Assembly (NCBI GenBank): GCA_003331045.1
Contig: QENA01000034.1
Location: 1-64,000, forward strand
Reading direction: 5' to 3'
Source: Candidatus Tokpelaia sp. JSC189
GTDB taxonomy: Bacteria; Pseudomonadota; Alphaproteobacteria; Rhizobiales; Rhizobiaceae
DNA length: 64,000 bases
Positions within the stretch are counted from its first letter, which is position 1; each line of letters starts with the position of its first letter. Shown piece by piece: positions 30,322-40,840 of this stretch. Position numbers and translations under genes: made by a program. Under the pieces are notes generated by a model, which was not told where the DNA came from, did no database searches, and saw nothing but the letters and a program-made list of their open reading frames with translations.

Positions 30322-31673
30322 TCAACAGTAGGCTTTTTTCTGATTTTCTTCACTAAATTAGGTATCCGGCAAAGTTCCTCCCCAACCTATCCCCTTTAAA
30401 CTCTATTCCTATAGCATAATTTATAGTGTTACAGATGCGTAAATCCTTTGACTGCATGCTTTTTAAATTTCTGACAGAGAAAAGTTAGCCATGATTCTCC
30501 ATATAATGAAACTTAAAGAATTTTCCTTCTTTTATAACTCTATTTGTTTCCTGTTATTCATTAATGGCCAGAAACATTCAGCAGTTTTTCTGGAAATTTA
30601 CGCCAAGGCCCTGCCGATTTCTGTGGGAATCATACCTCACAGTATTAGTAGGGGCCGTAAACTAATAAGAAGTTGAGAGTCCTCACTTCATTAAAGTTGC
30701 TTGCCCTTCCCAATCGCCTCAAGGGAACGCAACCAATGGACCGTCCTAGCACGACAGCACGCATGATGCAGAATGGCTTTCCTGATCTTTCCGATATCAA
30801 GGGATAGAAAGTCGGTCAAGCACATATTAGAAGTGGGAAAGCTCAATCTGCTATTTATCAGGCCACTCATCAATGTTTATAACGGCGCTACAACTACATT
30901 CTTGAAAAAAAGACAAACCCAAAACATCTAGTTTGCCATCAAAACTGCCGCTTTTTCTGTTTCCGCAATTACCAAAAATATCGCGGGAAATAGAAATTGA
31001 AGTTTTTGCCTTTTGGCTTATTTCCGTTCGCTATTTCAGCGCGTTAAATGCACGTCTGTGCCAAGGGCATAGTGTCAAGAATAACTAACCAGACGGAAAC
31101 GATTTTATGCATATGTCAAATAGATGCTAAATTAGGATATTTGATACCTATAACAATGTGACAAACCAAAATTTATTACCTCTGCAGGATAGATTTTATA
31201 GCAGCTTCCTACCCTTTTTGGATGGCTTTGACATAAAATTGGGTCAATCAGGCCCGGCTATTTTCCATCTTGTCCGGGGTTGGCATCATGCATCTCATTT
31301 TCTGGAGGGCGGGAAACATAAAAGCGCCCTTTACCTAATAATTGATGTTAATGCCGGTTACTTTCATCGTACTTGGCTTTTCCAGTCTTTCCCCTGTTGA
31401 CAGGAATCTGTTTCACCAGTAGACGTGATTCACCCTTTTTGTTATCGAATCCATGATTCTCCCTCATAACTTATTATTAACAGCGCTATCAGGGAAAATC
31501 AGTCAACGCGACTAGGCAGAATGTCCTCTATTTTAAAATAACTATGCCATGATCTATCGGGGTAAATTTTGTAAGTGGACAATTTTGTTTTGTATGTTTT
31601 ATTTAAGGTTGGACCAGCTGGCTGAGAGAAAATCCTCCAGCCTCGTGATTTGTTAAAAATAATTAGGATAAAC
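30322..31673. other. About 1.35 kb with no supported gene
   Basis: Stops occur throughout on both strands. Minus-strand frames at 30691–30873 and near 31440 have protein-like runs but match no family I know; they may be remnants. The right end (from about 31600) is the leader of the biotin transporter genes and contains a short imperfect inverted repeat, CTGGCTGAG…CTCCAGCC. Confidence 0.45.
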
Positions 31674-31687
31674 CGTTATAGACAACG
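31674..31687 (+). promoter_or_regulatory. Possible BioR operator
   Basis: CGTTATAGACAACG is an imperfect palindrome whose core TTATAGACAA differs at one position from the published alphaproteobacterial BioR box (TTAT[AC][GT]ATAA). It lies at the expected place directly at the 5' end of the bio transporter genes. BioR is a GntR-type repressor of biotin genes; no bioR is in this window. It overlaps the region where bioM translation should begin. Confidence 0.35.
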
Positions 31688-32367
31688 ATAGTACTATTAA
31701 ACTTGAGAATGTTTCGGTTAACTTTGATAACCGCAAGGTTTTGAACAACCTGAATCTTTCCCTTGATGAAAGGCGTATCGCTGTTATCGGGGCTAATGGT
31801 TCAGGGAAAAGTACTTTTGTCCGGTTGCTGAACGGCCTTTTGTTGCCGACGGCAGGGCGTGTTACCGTTAATGGCCTCGATACACGCAAGGAAGGGAGAG
31901 CTCTAAGACGCAAGGTAGGTTTTGTCTTCCAAAATCCTGATAATCAGATCGTCATGCCTACGGTGGAGGAAGACCTTTCTTTCGGAATAAAAAATCTCAA
32001 ACTTGATGCAGCGGAGGTCGAGCGACGTATTGAAACAACCCTGCAGCATTACGGTCTTCTTGGTTTGCGTAAACAGGTCGCACATTTTCTCAGTGGCGGG
32101 CAAAAGCAATCGCTAGCTATCTGCAGCGTTTTAATAATGGAACCTGATACAATCATCCTAGATGAGCCGACGACGCAGCTTGATCTGCGTAATAAGAGAA
32201 AGATTATCGAAGTCATCAACCAACTGCCACAACGTATTATCATGACGTCACATGACCTACCTTTGCTTAAAAATTTTGAACGCGTTCTTGTCTTCAATGA
32301 AGGACAGGTAGTATATGATGGAGCCTCGTGTAAAGCCGTTGATTTTTACGAAAAGCTACTGACATGA
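31678..32367 (+). CDS. bioM: Biotin ECF transporter ATPase BioM
   Basis: ABC-type ATPase energising biotin uptake with BioN and BioY. Walker A is GANGSGKST, the signature is LSGGQKQS, and Walker B is IILDEPTTQLD. Family homology begins before the first canonical start: the frame opens after TAA at 31669–31671 and reads IKLENVSVNFDNRKVL, but contains no ATG or GTG there. The first usable start is TTG 31741, which would remove about 20 conserved residues. AGGA at 31665 sits 9 bases before an ATA at 31678, perhaps a mutated ATG. I give 31678 as the homology-based start and consider it uncertain. It overlaps the next gene by 4 bases. Confidence 0.8.
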   Translation: MDNDSTIKLENVSVNFDNRKVLNNLNLSLDERRIAVIGANGSGKSTFVRLLNGLLLPTAGRVTVNGLDTRKEGRALRRKVGFVFQNPDNQIVMPTVEEDLSFGIKNLKLDAAEVERRIETTLQHYGLLGLRKQVAHFLSGGQKQSLAICSVLIMEPDTIILDEPTTQLDLRNKRKIIEVINQLPQRIIMTSHDLPLLKNFERVLVFNEGQVVYDGASCKAVDFYEKLLT

Positions 32368-33518
32368 GAGTGATTGCGGACAATTGTCTCGGCACATCTT
32401 ACTTTCATAGACTCAGGCCGGGAATCAAGCTTACGATTTTCTTCGTTTTTAGTCTTGTTCTGTTTTTTATAAAGCGTCTTGATATTACCATGATATCGCT
32501 TGCGGTCGTCTTACTTCTTTACAGAACAGCAGGTTTTTCTCTTGCGCAGCCTTGGCGGCAGATCCGCCCCGTATGGTGGCTATTTGTTGTCCTTTTCATT
32601 TTCCAATTTTTTGCTAACAGCTGGCAGAATGGTCTTATTGTTGTGCTGAGGTTCGCATGCCTTTTACTTTTTGCCGGATTGATAACATTGACAACGCTAG
32701 TATCGCATATGATGGAAACATTCGAATATGCGTTCCAGTTTTTAAAACCCTTTGGCGTCAATCCTGCCAAAATATCCCTTGCCTTATCATTGACATTGCG
32801 TTTTATCCCCGTTCTAGGCCAAATCAGATACGAAGTGTATGAAGCCCAGAAAGCACGTGGACTTGAGAGCAGCATCATAGCTACCCTCATGCCGATCACA
32901 ATCCGCATATTGAAAATGAGTAAAGATATTACTGCGGCAATTGAAGCACGCTGTTATGACAGCGCTGCAAAAAATATGACTGTTAGAGACATTGTCCCCA
33001 CAGCACTTTTTGCAACCCTTATCGCTACACTAGGATTCCTACCCCCGATACCTCTTCCCGGGTTTCCAGTTCCTATAACAGCTCAAACACTTGGCGTCAT
33101 GCTTGCCGGCCCCATGCTTGGAACGAAAAAAGGTTTTTATGCTATCATCATTTTCTTTTTTCTTGTTGCCACAGGCCTGCCACTTTTGTCAGGCGGGCAT
33201 GGCGGCCTCGGTGTTTTTTTCGGCCCCTCAGCGGGCTATTGTATGGGCTGGGCATTAGCTGCTTGGCTCGGTGGTTTTTTATACCATACATTCCGCAATA
33301 GTCTGACACCAGTCAAAGAAATTAGTTTTCTTCTGCTTAGCGGCATTATCGCCATTCACTGTCCAGGCATTTTCTGGCTCGCCTACAGCACCGGCATATC
33401 AGTAAAGCAAGCATTTTTTGTCAATCTTCTTTTTGTCCCCGGCGATGTAATCAAAATTGCAATTGCTTATTTCATCATCCGAAATATCCGCAAAGCATTC
33501 CCTAATGCTTTGCACTGA
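32364..33518 (+). CDS. BioN–BioY fusion: biotin ECF transporter T and S components in one chain
   Basis: Residues 1–200 match the transmembrane coupling protein BioN (EcfT family). The coupling-helix motif is AQKARGLES (about 161–169), with a second degenerate copy IEARCYDS (about 193–200; usually ARG). Residues 205–384 match the biotin-binding subunit BioY, e.g. PPIPLPGFPVPITAQTLGV, GLPLLSGGHGGLGVFFGPS and FVPGDVIKIAIAYF. In relatives these are two genes. Here BioN runs into the usual BioY start methionine (Met205, codon at 32976) with no stop and no ribosome-binding site. With bioM this would be a complete BioMNY importer from two genes. Confidence 0.88.
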   Translation: MRVIADNCLGTSYFHRLRPGIKLTIFFVFSLVLFFIKRLDITMISLAVVLLLYRTAGFSLAQPWRQIRPVWWLFVVLFIFQFFANSWQNGLIVVLRFACLLLFAGLITLTTLVSHMMETFEYAFQFLKPFGVNPAKISLALSLTLRFIPVLGQIRYEVYEAQKARGLESSIIATLMPITIRILKMSKDITAAIEARCYDSAAKNMTVRDIVPTALFATLIATLGFLPPIPLPGFPVPITAQTLGVMLAGPMLGTKKGFYAIIIFFFLVATGLPLLSGGHGGLGVFFGPSAGYCMGWALAAWLGGFLYHTFRNSLTPVKEISFLLLSGIIAIHCPGIFWLAYSTGISVKQAFFVNLLFVPGDVIKIAIAYFIIRNIRKAFPNALH

Positions 33519-33541
33519 TCTTTTTCTGATTCTGCCCAGAA

Positions 33542-33991
33542 TTACTTCACAACCATGACCGGCCGTTCACTCATCGCTATGACCTCTGCAGCTTGGCTGC
33601 CCAGAATTAAACGGTTGACACCACGCCGGCCATGAGAAGCGATGATGATAAGATCAACACTGTGCTCATTGGCAGCCTCAACAATTCCGGTCGCAGCAAG
33701 CTGGTTTTTCGCATGGATACCATGAGCGTTAATTTTAGCCTGCCTTGCCTTCTGCAATGCAGTTTCAAGAATTTTTTTTGCCACAGCTTCCATTTCCTTG
33801 CGGAAATCCTCAAAAGAGCCGGGACTCGCTGCCCATTCAGCACCAACAACAATACCATAAGAGGGCATTAGACTGGTTACCGTTATAACAAACAGCTCCC
33901 CGTTTGTCTTAGAAGCTAGTTCAACAGCAGCATCAACACCGCGCTCGGCAAGCTCAGAACCATCAGTAGCCACTAAAATACGTTCATACAT
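33542..33991 (-). CDS. Universal stress protein (UspA family)
   Basis: A 149-residue cytosolic USP-fold protein starting MYERILVATDGSELAERG and ending with the nucleotide-binding signature SHGRRGVNRLILGSQAAEVI (Gly-x2-Gly-x9-Gly-Ser type). This implies ATP binding. ATG 33991 is preceded by AAGGGGAG; the frame continues upstream to 34018. Family members respond to stress; the specific role is unknown. It converges on the BioN–BioY gene. Confidence 0.92.
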   Translation of the reverse strand: MYERILVATDGSELAERGVDAAVELASKTNGELFVITVTSLMPSYGIVVGAEWAASPGSFEDFRKEMEAVAKKILETALQKARQAKINAHGIHAKNQLAATGIVEAANEHSVDLIIIASHGRRGVNRLILGSQAAEVIAMSERPVMVVK

Positions 33992-34596
33992 TTGATATCT
34001 CCCCTTTTTCAGCATCAATATATGGTGAAAAATATTAATTTATTTCTGCGATATACCCACTATCCTACCCCGAAATACTGGGATACTCCTGAAAAAATAA
34101 AAATCACAAACCCAACCTATCAAAAATATAAACACATTATCCGATAGCAAACATGGATTATTGCAACCGGTTATTGCTTTAAAAACGGAAGTTCAGTAAA
34201 ATAGCTTAATTTGATTTTTATCATGCTGTTTCCATATAATCTATGTAATACCTTAGAATTTTATTTAAGTTTTGTCTTTTGACTTCTCTTTCAGAGATTA
34301 TAGGCTAGTCAACGTTTCAAATACTCTTAAGGAGGCTGGCAATCTGCTCAGACAGATATACAACCCCAAAATTTGGGATGCAGAAACATAATACTGCGAT
34401 AAAATTTTTAATTCACCTTTTTAAATCGCTTTACAGAATGAACCGAACGCTATTGCCATATCAATTGGATATTAGGGCCGCGGAAATTAAAGGGTGAGCT
34501 ACTGATCTCGAGAATTCGGCTTCCTGTAAAACATCCACTTTACCAATAATCATTATAAAAACCAAAACCATGCAAACCGAGTAGAAAATTCCCCTC
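33992..34596. other. AT-rich gap of about 600 bases
   Basis: Upstream region of uspA and 5' flank of the COG0523 remnant. I see no gene, RNA fold or repeat in it. Confidence 0.5.
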
Positions 34597-35362
34597 ACCA
34601 TCCTGAGTGGTTTTCCTGAATTAGGTAAAATAACGTTGCTCAACCATCTGCTTATCAAACCCAGTTCTTTCTTAATAAAGCCGTCATCGTGAATGGATTT
34701 TGGGGTGAATCAGTACAGATTATCTTCTTTTTGAGCAGGCAAGCAGAAGCTATTATCGAGCTTTCTAACGGCTGTTTCTACTGCACAATACAAGGCCGAT
34801 CTTCTTGACAACAAGGCTGGACAGCCTAATTTAGGACCGTCTCTAAAGCAGGCTGCATTGCCAATGCTGCGCCATGTCATCATCAGGGCGCCGGCACAAG
34901 ACCTAGTCTCCTATCATTTGATTGGGCATTCTGTCATGCTGCAAGCATTCGGAATCAATGGTATCATCACCATGTTTGACAACATTAACAATATAGAAAT
35001 TCTAGAAATACAATTCCCTTTGCTCAAAGCAAAAGTGCTTTTTGGAAACGATACATTTCATCTTAACAATAAATTCGGCGATCTGCGCTATTGGCTTGCC
35101 GCCAAAAGGATTGATGCCCATAACCATAGGCACAAGGCACATCATTGTGAATCTCCATAATGATTCAATCTTTATCTTCGCCTTAAGACATAATAGGATC
35201 GTAACCTTCCAAGCAATCTAAGGTTTCTATTAATTACGTACCAACCATGGCAGTAAACTCCTGCGCATGAAAAGAATTATCAAGACAGAAGAACAACACG
35301 ATCAGCATTCCATCATTGATAGCTTATTTGCGGGCACGCCTGCAGGCTCCAATCTGCAATAA
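34597..35362 (+). pseudogene. Decayed COG0523/CobW-family GTPase
   Basis: Pieces of a G3E-family metal-chaperone GTPase occur in order but in several frames: TILSGFPELGKITLLNHLL (P-loop, with the expected GAGKT altered to ELGKI), AVIVNGFWGE, then IIELSNGCFYCTIQG (the CxCC motif reduced to CFYC). Next come HLIGHSVMLQAFGINGIIT and, near 35250, SKLLRMKRIIKTEEQ from the C-terminal domain. Such proteins insert or traffic metals (zinc, cobalt, others); the sequence does not say which. There is no intact frame beyond 100 codons. Confidence 0.75.
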
Positions 35363-35469
35363 GAGGTGCTCTTCAGCAATGGCAATAGAAATACAGAAAT
35401 CTTAGCAATCGCTATATTACTGCCTATCCGATCAGATGTATAGGCTGTCTGCAGAAAAAGGCTCCCCTG

Positions 35470-36207
35470 CTAGGAAGGAGAGCACGGGCCACCAGAGCCA
35501 TTAAATACATAACGGCCATAGCAAACATCAATTTTTGGTAGAATCCTAGTGGTTTCAAAAATATCGTATCCTTCCTTCAACATAGCCCAGAACGGATAAT
35601 TGGGATCCTTGCGGTAACGTATGATATTGTGTGCAGTCATGCGGAAAGGAAAAGCATGAACCTGAAATTCAGGATGCCTACCCAGAAAAGAATCACGGCC
35701 AAAAGCATAAATCTGTGCAATGCTCTTATCTGTCATGGAATAGCATCCAGATGAGGAACAGGAACCATGAACCATCAGATGTCGACCCGTACGACCATGA
35801 GCACGGTCATAGGCATTAGGAAAACCGATATCAAATGCAAGATAATAATTGGAATAGGGATTCATCTGCGCTGGGGAAACTGTATAAAAGCCTTCTGGTG
35901 CCTGACGATCCCCTTCAACATATTTTGGGCCAAGTTTACCTGACCATTTGCAGATATTATATTCAGCAATTAGACCATATTTTCCATCACGTTTTTGTTT
36001 CCAAACCTCCAGCATGCTTTCTTCTTTAAAAAGGCGTATCAAAATGGGTGAATTTTTTGGCATATCCAATGCCTTCATCTTTTTCTGGATTTTTACCGGA
36101 AGCGCCTGATTCGCCCTGATCATCTTCGATCTTTTTAAATCTTGGCACCCAGCCATGGAAATCGATGATACAAAAAGGAAAGTAAGAATAGAAATTCTGA
36201 TTTTCAT
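35470..36207 (-). CDS. L,D-transpeptidase (YkuD/YafK-type) lipoprotein
   Basis: A 245-residue envelope protein with an N-terminal lipoprotein signal whose lipobox is SMAGC (Cys ~20). The YkuD catalytic motif is HLMVHGSCSSSGCYSM (about 143–158) with the active-site cysteine, and EGFYTVSP and YLAFDIGFPNAYDR lie upstream as in YafK-like enzymes. The family makes or removes 3-3 cross-links or links proteins to peptidoglycan; which applies here is not known. It stands alone. Confidence 0.88.
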   Translation of the reverse strand: MKIRISILTFLFVSSISMAGCQDLKRSKMIRANQALPVKIQKKMKALDMPKNSPILIRLFKEESMLEVWKQKRDGKYGLIAEYNICKWSGKLGPKYVEGDRQAPEGFYTVSPAQMNPYSNYYLAFDIGFPNAYDRAHGRTGRHLMVHGSCSSSGCYSMTDKSIAQIYAFGRDSFLGRHPEFQVHAFPFRMTAHNIIRYRKDPNYPFWAMLKEGYDIFETTRILPKIDVCYGRYVFNGSGGPCSPS

Positions 36208-36500
36208 GCAGCCCGACTCTCAAAAAATACCGAAATCGACAAGAATTCTCAGTTTTATACAATGATGAAAGATGCTTTCTGACTATAATTATACTCAAAG
36301 AGACAAAATTAATTATGCTTTAATCAACTTTTTATAGATCTGATCATATACTGAAAACGACGAGCATTTTATTTCAAATGCTGGCCTGCTTAAATTCTCG
36401 TTTATGAGAAAATATAAACACCCTAGAAAGAATTTTTAACTGATTTTCATCCGTTCTGGTTAAAAAGAAACTTTATATCAATAGACCAAGACAATCAGCC

Positions 36501-37454
36501 CTATAAATTACACCCGATCTGCAAATATTTTTCACGTCGCTCCTGACGCAAGATCTTACCATCCTTGCCAGCCATACTCTTGAATGCTGCGGCAATAATA
36601 TCACCGGTCGCATCCATAACTGCCTCGCGATTACGATGGGCACCACCAAGCGGCTCAGGAATAATACCATCGATCACTTTCAGCTCATAAAGATTCTGCG
36701 CAGTAATACGCATATTGGTAGCTGCATCCCTAGCACGGGTTGCATCCCGCCATAGGATTGATGCTGCACCCTCAGGCGAGATCACCGAATAAATGGCATG
36801 TTCAAGCATATAAACGCGGTTGGCAGCGGCAATAGCAATAGCTCCTCCTGAACCGCCTTCACCGATAATAACAGATACAACCGGAATCGTAAGATTCAGC
36901 ATTTCGGCGGTGGAACGAGCAATAGCTTCTGCTTGGCCGCGTTCCTCTGCACTTACGCCGGGATAAGCTCCCGCCGTATCAACCAACGAAATAACCGGCA
37001 GGCCAAATCTTTCAGCCAGCTCCATAATTCGCACTGCCTTGCGGTACCCTTCCGGACGGGCAGAGCCAAAATTATATTTCAGCCGCGATTCTGTATCATG
37101 GCCTTTTTCAAGACCCAGATAGGCGATCGGCTCGCCATAAAAACGTGCAAAGCCCGCCTGTAACGCCTCATCATCAGCAAATTTGCGATCACCGGCAAGT
37201 GGTGTAACATCGGTAAAAAGGCGAACAGCATAATCAAGAAAATGCGGACGATCCACATGGCGGGCAACTTGTGCCTTCTGCCAAGGAGTTAGTTTTTTAT
37301 ATATATCGCGGAGTAGCTGCTGAGAACGTTTTTCCAATCGGCGGATCTCGGCGTTCATGTTTACACTATCGCCTGCAGATCCAAGCTTCTTCAAATCAAA
37401 AATCTGACCATCCAAATCAGCAACCAGTTTTTCAAAATCGAGATAATTATACAT
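36501..37454 (-). CDS. accA: Acetyl-CoA carboxylase carboxyltransferase subunit alpha
   Basis: This 317-residue subunit joins AccD to transfer the carboxyl group from biotin to acetyl-CoA, giving malonyl-CoA for fatty acid synthesis. Typical segments are FAGDRKFADDEA (here LAGDRKFADDEALQAGF), FGSARPEGYRKAVR, LVDTAGAYPGVSAEERGQ, VSVIIGEGGSGGAIAI and SVISPEGAASILWRDATRA. It follows xerD on the same strand, the usual order in Hyphomicrobiales. Confidence 0.97.
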   Translation of the reverse strand: MYNYLDFEKLVADLDGQIFDLKKLGSAGDSVNMNAEIRRLEKRSQQLLRDIYKKLTPWQKAQVARHVDRPHFLDYAVRLFTDVTPLAGDRKFADDEALQAGFARFYGEPIAYLGLEKGHDTESRLKYNFGSARPEGYRKAVRIMELAERFGLPVISLVDTAGAYPGVSAEERGQAEAIARSTAEMLNLTIPVVSVIIGEGGSGGAIAIAAANRVYMLEHAIYSVISPEGAASILWRDATRARDAATNMRITAQNLYELKVIDGIIPEPLGGAHRNREAVMDATGDIIAAAFKSMAGKDGKILRQERREKYLQIGCNL

Positions 37455-37626
37455 CTGGCCAACTCAACCTACACAAATTATTTAACAAGGATATTATTTA
37501 TTTCTCAATTGAAAAAAAAGTACATACAATAAACTCTCAAATCACTTCTTTTACCTTTTAATTCAATAATTATGTCACCCGTAAAATACAAAAAGACGCC
37601 TTTTCAGAATAGAAAAACTTGCTTTA

Positions 37627-38568
37627 TTACCTCTGATGAGCTTGATCAGCAAGTGGATGGCAAGAATTGACCAGCTGATGCAACCTTTCTTCAAGCACAT
37701 GGGTATAAATCTGGGTTGTGGAAATATCTGAATGACCAAGCAGCTGCTGGACAGTCCGCAGATCTGCCCCATTTTGCAGGAGATGGCTTGCAAAAGCATG
37801 GCGTAGCATATGCGGTGACAGGCATGTAGCACCAATGCCAGCCCGTGCCGCCAGTGCTTTCAGCTCCCGTGCAACAAGCTGGCGCGCAACATAGCCAGTG
37901 CTTGAGCGCGCAGGAAAAGCCCAAGGCGAATCTGCCATATCGCCTACATTGCGCAACTGTAGCCAGCTTTGCACAGCCTCCCGTGCCTTAGATGAAAGGG
38001 GCACCAGCCGCTCTTTATTTCCCTTGCCCTTGATAACCAAAAGACGAGAATCTCCTTGCAGCGCCCGCACGGATAGGCTGATCAGTTCAGATATGCGCAT
38101 GCCAGTTGCATAAAGCAACTCGATCAATGCATAAAGCCGCACGGCCCGTCTGTATACTGCTGAAGTTTGCCCATCGTCTACTGCAGCTTCTGCGGCTGCG
38201 AAATCAAGCAGGCGGCCTACTTGTTCTTCACTCATCACTTTTGGCAACGCCTGTTTTTTTCTAGGAGAATCAATTTCTGTCGATGGTTCATCCTGCCGCA
38301 TGCCTTCCGTATACAAAAATTTGTAAAACTGGCGCAATGCAGAAAGACGACGTGCCTGTGATGCAGGAGAAAATCCTTCATCTGCCATGCGTATCATCAA
38401 TACTTCCAACACAGAGCGATTAGCTGTCATAAGACTTGAATGAAAATACAAAAGCATTTGTCTCGCCCATTCAAGATCACGGCGATAGGATTCGAGTGTA
38501 TTGCAAGCTGCGCCACGCTCGGCACTCAGCATTTCCAGAAATAATTCTATAGTATTTGAAGCATTCAT
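37627..38568 (-). CDS. xerD: Site-specific tyrosine recombinase XerD
   Basis: With XerC this enzyme resolves chromosome dimers at dif. The N-terminal core-binding domain is about 1–105 and the catalytic domain has Arg in [14 protein letters not shown], the [15 protein letters not shown] box (His and Arg), LGHSDISTT and the tyrosine nucleophile in IYTHV. The product is 313 residues from ATG 38568 ([14 protein letters not shown]); the open frame to 38688 lacks homology. The context xerD–accA supports the housekeeping recombinase rather than a mobile-element integrase. Confidence 0.94.
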   Translation of the reverse strand: MNASNTIELFLEMLSAERGAACNTLESYRRDLEWARQMLLYFHSSLMTANRSVLEVLMIRMADEGFSPASQARRLSALRQFYKFLYTEGMRQDEPSTEIDSPRKKQALPKVMSEEQVGRLLDFAAAEAAVDDGQTSAVYRRAVRLYALIELLYATGMRISELISLSVRALQGDSRLLVIKGKGNKERLVPLSSKAREAVQSWLQLRNVGDMADSPWAFPARSSTGYVARQLVARELKALAARAGIGATCLSPHMLRHAFASHLLQNGADLRTVQQLLGHSDISTTQIYTHVLEERLHQLVNSCHPLADQAHQR

Positions 38569-39101
38569 GGCAAAAATTGTTCTGTTATAGGCTTCACCAG
38601 CATTGCAAGACTGAGCATGCCACTGAAAATAATAATAAAGATGATGAGCACCGCCAGAACCAAACCATATCAAGAATGAAGAACACACAAATCTATATCA
38701 ACGACCTACCCGTTTATTATGGCACCAAATGGTTGCTGAAATATTATAAACCCTACATAAAACCAATTATGGCTGATTTTGTCCTGCCTACGGCATGAAA
38801 CTTTCAATCTTGAAAAACTATTTTCCTGCTCTGTAGTCGCCATTCATCTGATAACAGACGCACCAGATGCCTCATGTTACATGCAATCCTCTTTAAAGAG
38901 GAACACATAAAATTTATAAGCATAAAAAATATTTATAATTTAAAGAATAAATTTCCTAAAAAGCCTAGTTGCATTGCTGAGATATAGATATTTCGCTATC
39001 ATCACGGGTGATTTCTGAAGTTTTTGAAATATGCAATTGATCTATTAACTTTATCATGAATAATTGTCGGAATAGATTGGATAATAAACAGATTTAAAAA
39101 C
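38569..39101. other. Intergenic region between divergent xerD and aroK
   Basis: About 530 AT-rich bases that must hold the promoters of both operons. No motif is strong enough to call. Confidence 0.5.
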
Positions 39102-39683
39102 GTGACGATATCACAAACAGCAAACCGCCTCAAATCACGAATCGGAAAACGTTCTCTTGTGCTTGTCGGACTGATGGGTGTCGGTAAATCTGCTATCGGA
39201 AAACGCATTGCTAAAATTCTTGACCTGCGATTCTGTGATTCGGATCATGAAATTGAAACTGTTTCACAGATGACGATACCGGAATTTTTCGCGACCTATG
39301 GCGAACAGAAATTTCGTGACCTAGAGCGACAGATCATTTTTCGCCTACTCAATGAAGGCCCGATTATACTTGCTACCGGTGGCGGTGCTTTTATGCATCC
39401 GGATACAAGACAGGCAATCCGCAAGTACGGCCTGTCAATCTGGCTTAATGCTAATCTCGATATATTGATGGAACGGGCATCACGAAAAAACAACCGACCG
39501 CTTTTACAAACGGATAATCCGCGCGATATCATGCAGAAACTGATACATGAGCGATATCCTGTCTATGCTGAAGCAGATCTGCTCGTATACAACCAGAATA
39601 CCCACCAAGATGATATCGCACGTAATATCATCAAAACAGCTGACCATTATCTTGGCGCACTCAATAAGAGGGACGTGTACTGA
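39102..39683 (+). CDS. aroK: Shikimate kinase
   Basis: This 193-residue kinase phosphorylates shikimate with ATP on the route to chorismate. It has the P-loop LMGVGKSAIGKRIA (about 25–38), the substrate-binding DSDHEIE (about 47–53), the conserved Arg in RDLERQ, and ATGGGAFM (about 90–97). A GTG at 39102 is used as start, with only weak ribosome-binding sequence. Its stop codon abuts the aroB ATG directly, so the two are one operon. Confidence 0.94.
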   Translation: MTISQTANRLKSRIGKRSLVLVGLMGVGKSAIGKRIAKILDLRFCDSDHEIETVSQMTIPEFFATYGEQKFRDLERQIIFRLLNEGPIILATGGGAFMHPDTRQAIRKYGLSIWLNANLDILMERASRKNNRPLLQTDNPRDIMQKLIHERYPVYAEADLLVYNQNTHQDDIARNIIKTADHYLGALNKRDVY

Positions 39684-40814
39684 ATGAAGACTGAAACTGT
39701 TACTGTTAATCTGAACAAGCGCAGCTATGATATCGTTATCGGCCCAAAGCTTATTAATAAAGCAACAAAAATCATTGCATCCCACCTGCCGAGCACACGA
39801 TTGGCAATTGTGACAGATGCCAATGTTAGTGCTATATATTTGCCCACATTTCAGGAAAGCCTTGCAGAATACGACATAGGAATCATTCCTGTTGTTGTCG
39901 ATGCCGGTGAAAAATCAAAAAGTTTCCCTGTACTTGAAACTGTCATTGACAGTATCCTTGCAGCAAAGTTGGAGCGTGGCGATACTATTATTGCTCTGGG
40001 GGGTGGCGTTATCGGTGATCTTACGGGATTTGCAGCCGGTATTGTAAGACGTGGAATCGGTTTCATACAGATACCCACTTCGCTTCTGGCACAAGTAGAT
40101 TCTTCAGTTGGTGGCAAAACAGGCATCAATACAACACATGGAAAAAACCTAGTTGGCGTTTTTTATCAACCCAAGCTTGTTATTGCTGATACGGCAGTAC
40201 TTGATACACTTCCTTTACGTGAATTCCGTGCTGGTTACGCTGAGATAGTAAAATATGGGCTAATTGACCAGCCCGGTTTTTTCCGCTGGCTTGAAAAAAA
40301 CTGGCGGACTGTCTTTTCAGGTGGAGCAGAACGTGTTGAAGCCATTGCTTGCTCCTGCCGTTTCAAGGCAGCTGTTGTGGAACGTGATGAGCATGAGGCA
40401 GGTGAGCGGGCCCTCCTCAATCTCGGACATACTTTTGGTCATGCGCTTGAAACGGCGACTGGCTATGATGCAGAACGCCTTATACATGGGGAAGGAGTTG
40501 CCATCGGCATGGTTCTGGCACATGAATTTTCAGTGCGCTTAAACCTTGCAAGCTCTGATTTAGTTGAGCGGATCCGTAGACATTTACACACAGCTGGACT
40601 TCCAACACAGATCACCCATATTCCCGGTAGCCTACCCGATGCAGACACATTGATGACATATATTGCACAAGATAAAAAAGTTACCAGCGGCGCCCTGACA
40701 TTCATTCTGACGCGCGGTCTCGGGCAGGCTTTTATTGCCAAAGATGTGCCACAAGCAGAGGTCCGTGCATTTCTTCTTGAAAAATTATCAAGACATATTG
40801 ATTGCAGAAGATAA
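39684..40814 (+). CDS. aroB: 3-dehydroquinate synthase
   Basis: NAD- and metal-dependent enzyme of 376 residues converting DAHP to 3-dehydroquinate. Motifs are DAGEKSKS (about 74–81), [17 protein letters not shown] (about 103–119), [18 protein letters not shown] (about 130–147), [10 protein letters not shown] and the metal ligands in [12 protein letters not shown] (about 245–256). It is complete at both ends and directly follows aroK. The intron-split tRNA-Arg starts 26 bases after its stop. Confidence 0.97.
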   Translation: MKTETVTVNLNKRSYDIVIGPKLINKATKIIASHLPSTRLAIVTDANVSAIYLPTFQESLAEYDIGIIPVVVDAGEKSKSFPVLETVIDSILAAKLERGDTIIALGGGVIGDLTGFAAGIVRRGIGFIQIPTSLLAQVDSSVGGKTGINTTHGKNLVGVFYQPKLVIADTAVLDTLPLREFRAGYAEIVKYGLIDQPGFFRWLEKNWRTVFSGGAERVEAIACSCRFKAAVVERDEHEAGERALLNLGHTFGHALETATGYDAERLIHGEGVAIGMVLAHEFSVRLNLASSDLVERIRRHLHTAGLPTQITHIPGSLPDADTLMTYIAQDKKVTSGALTFILTRGLGQAFIAKDVPQAEVRAFLLEKLSRHIDCRR

Positions 40815-40840
40815 ATTCGATAGGAAGGATAGGTGATCAA

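Noticed and set aside
31158..31400. 80-codon plus-strand frame upstream of bioM
   Set aside because: It starts with GTG, has no ribosome-binding site and no recognisable family, and lies in a stop-rich gap.
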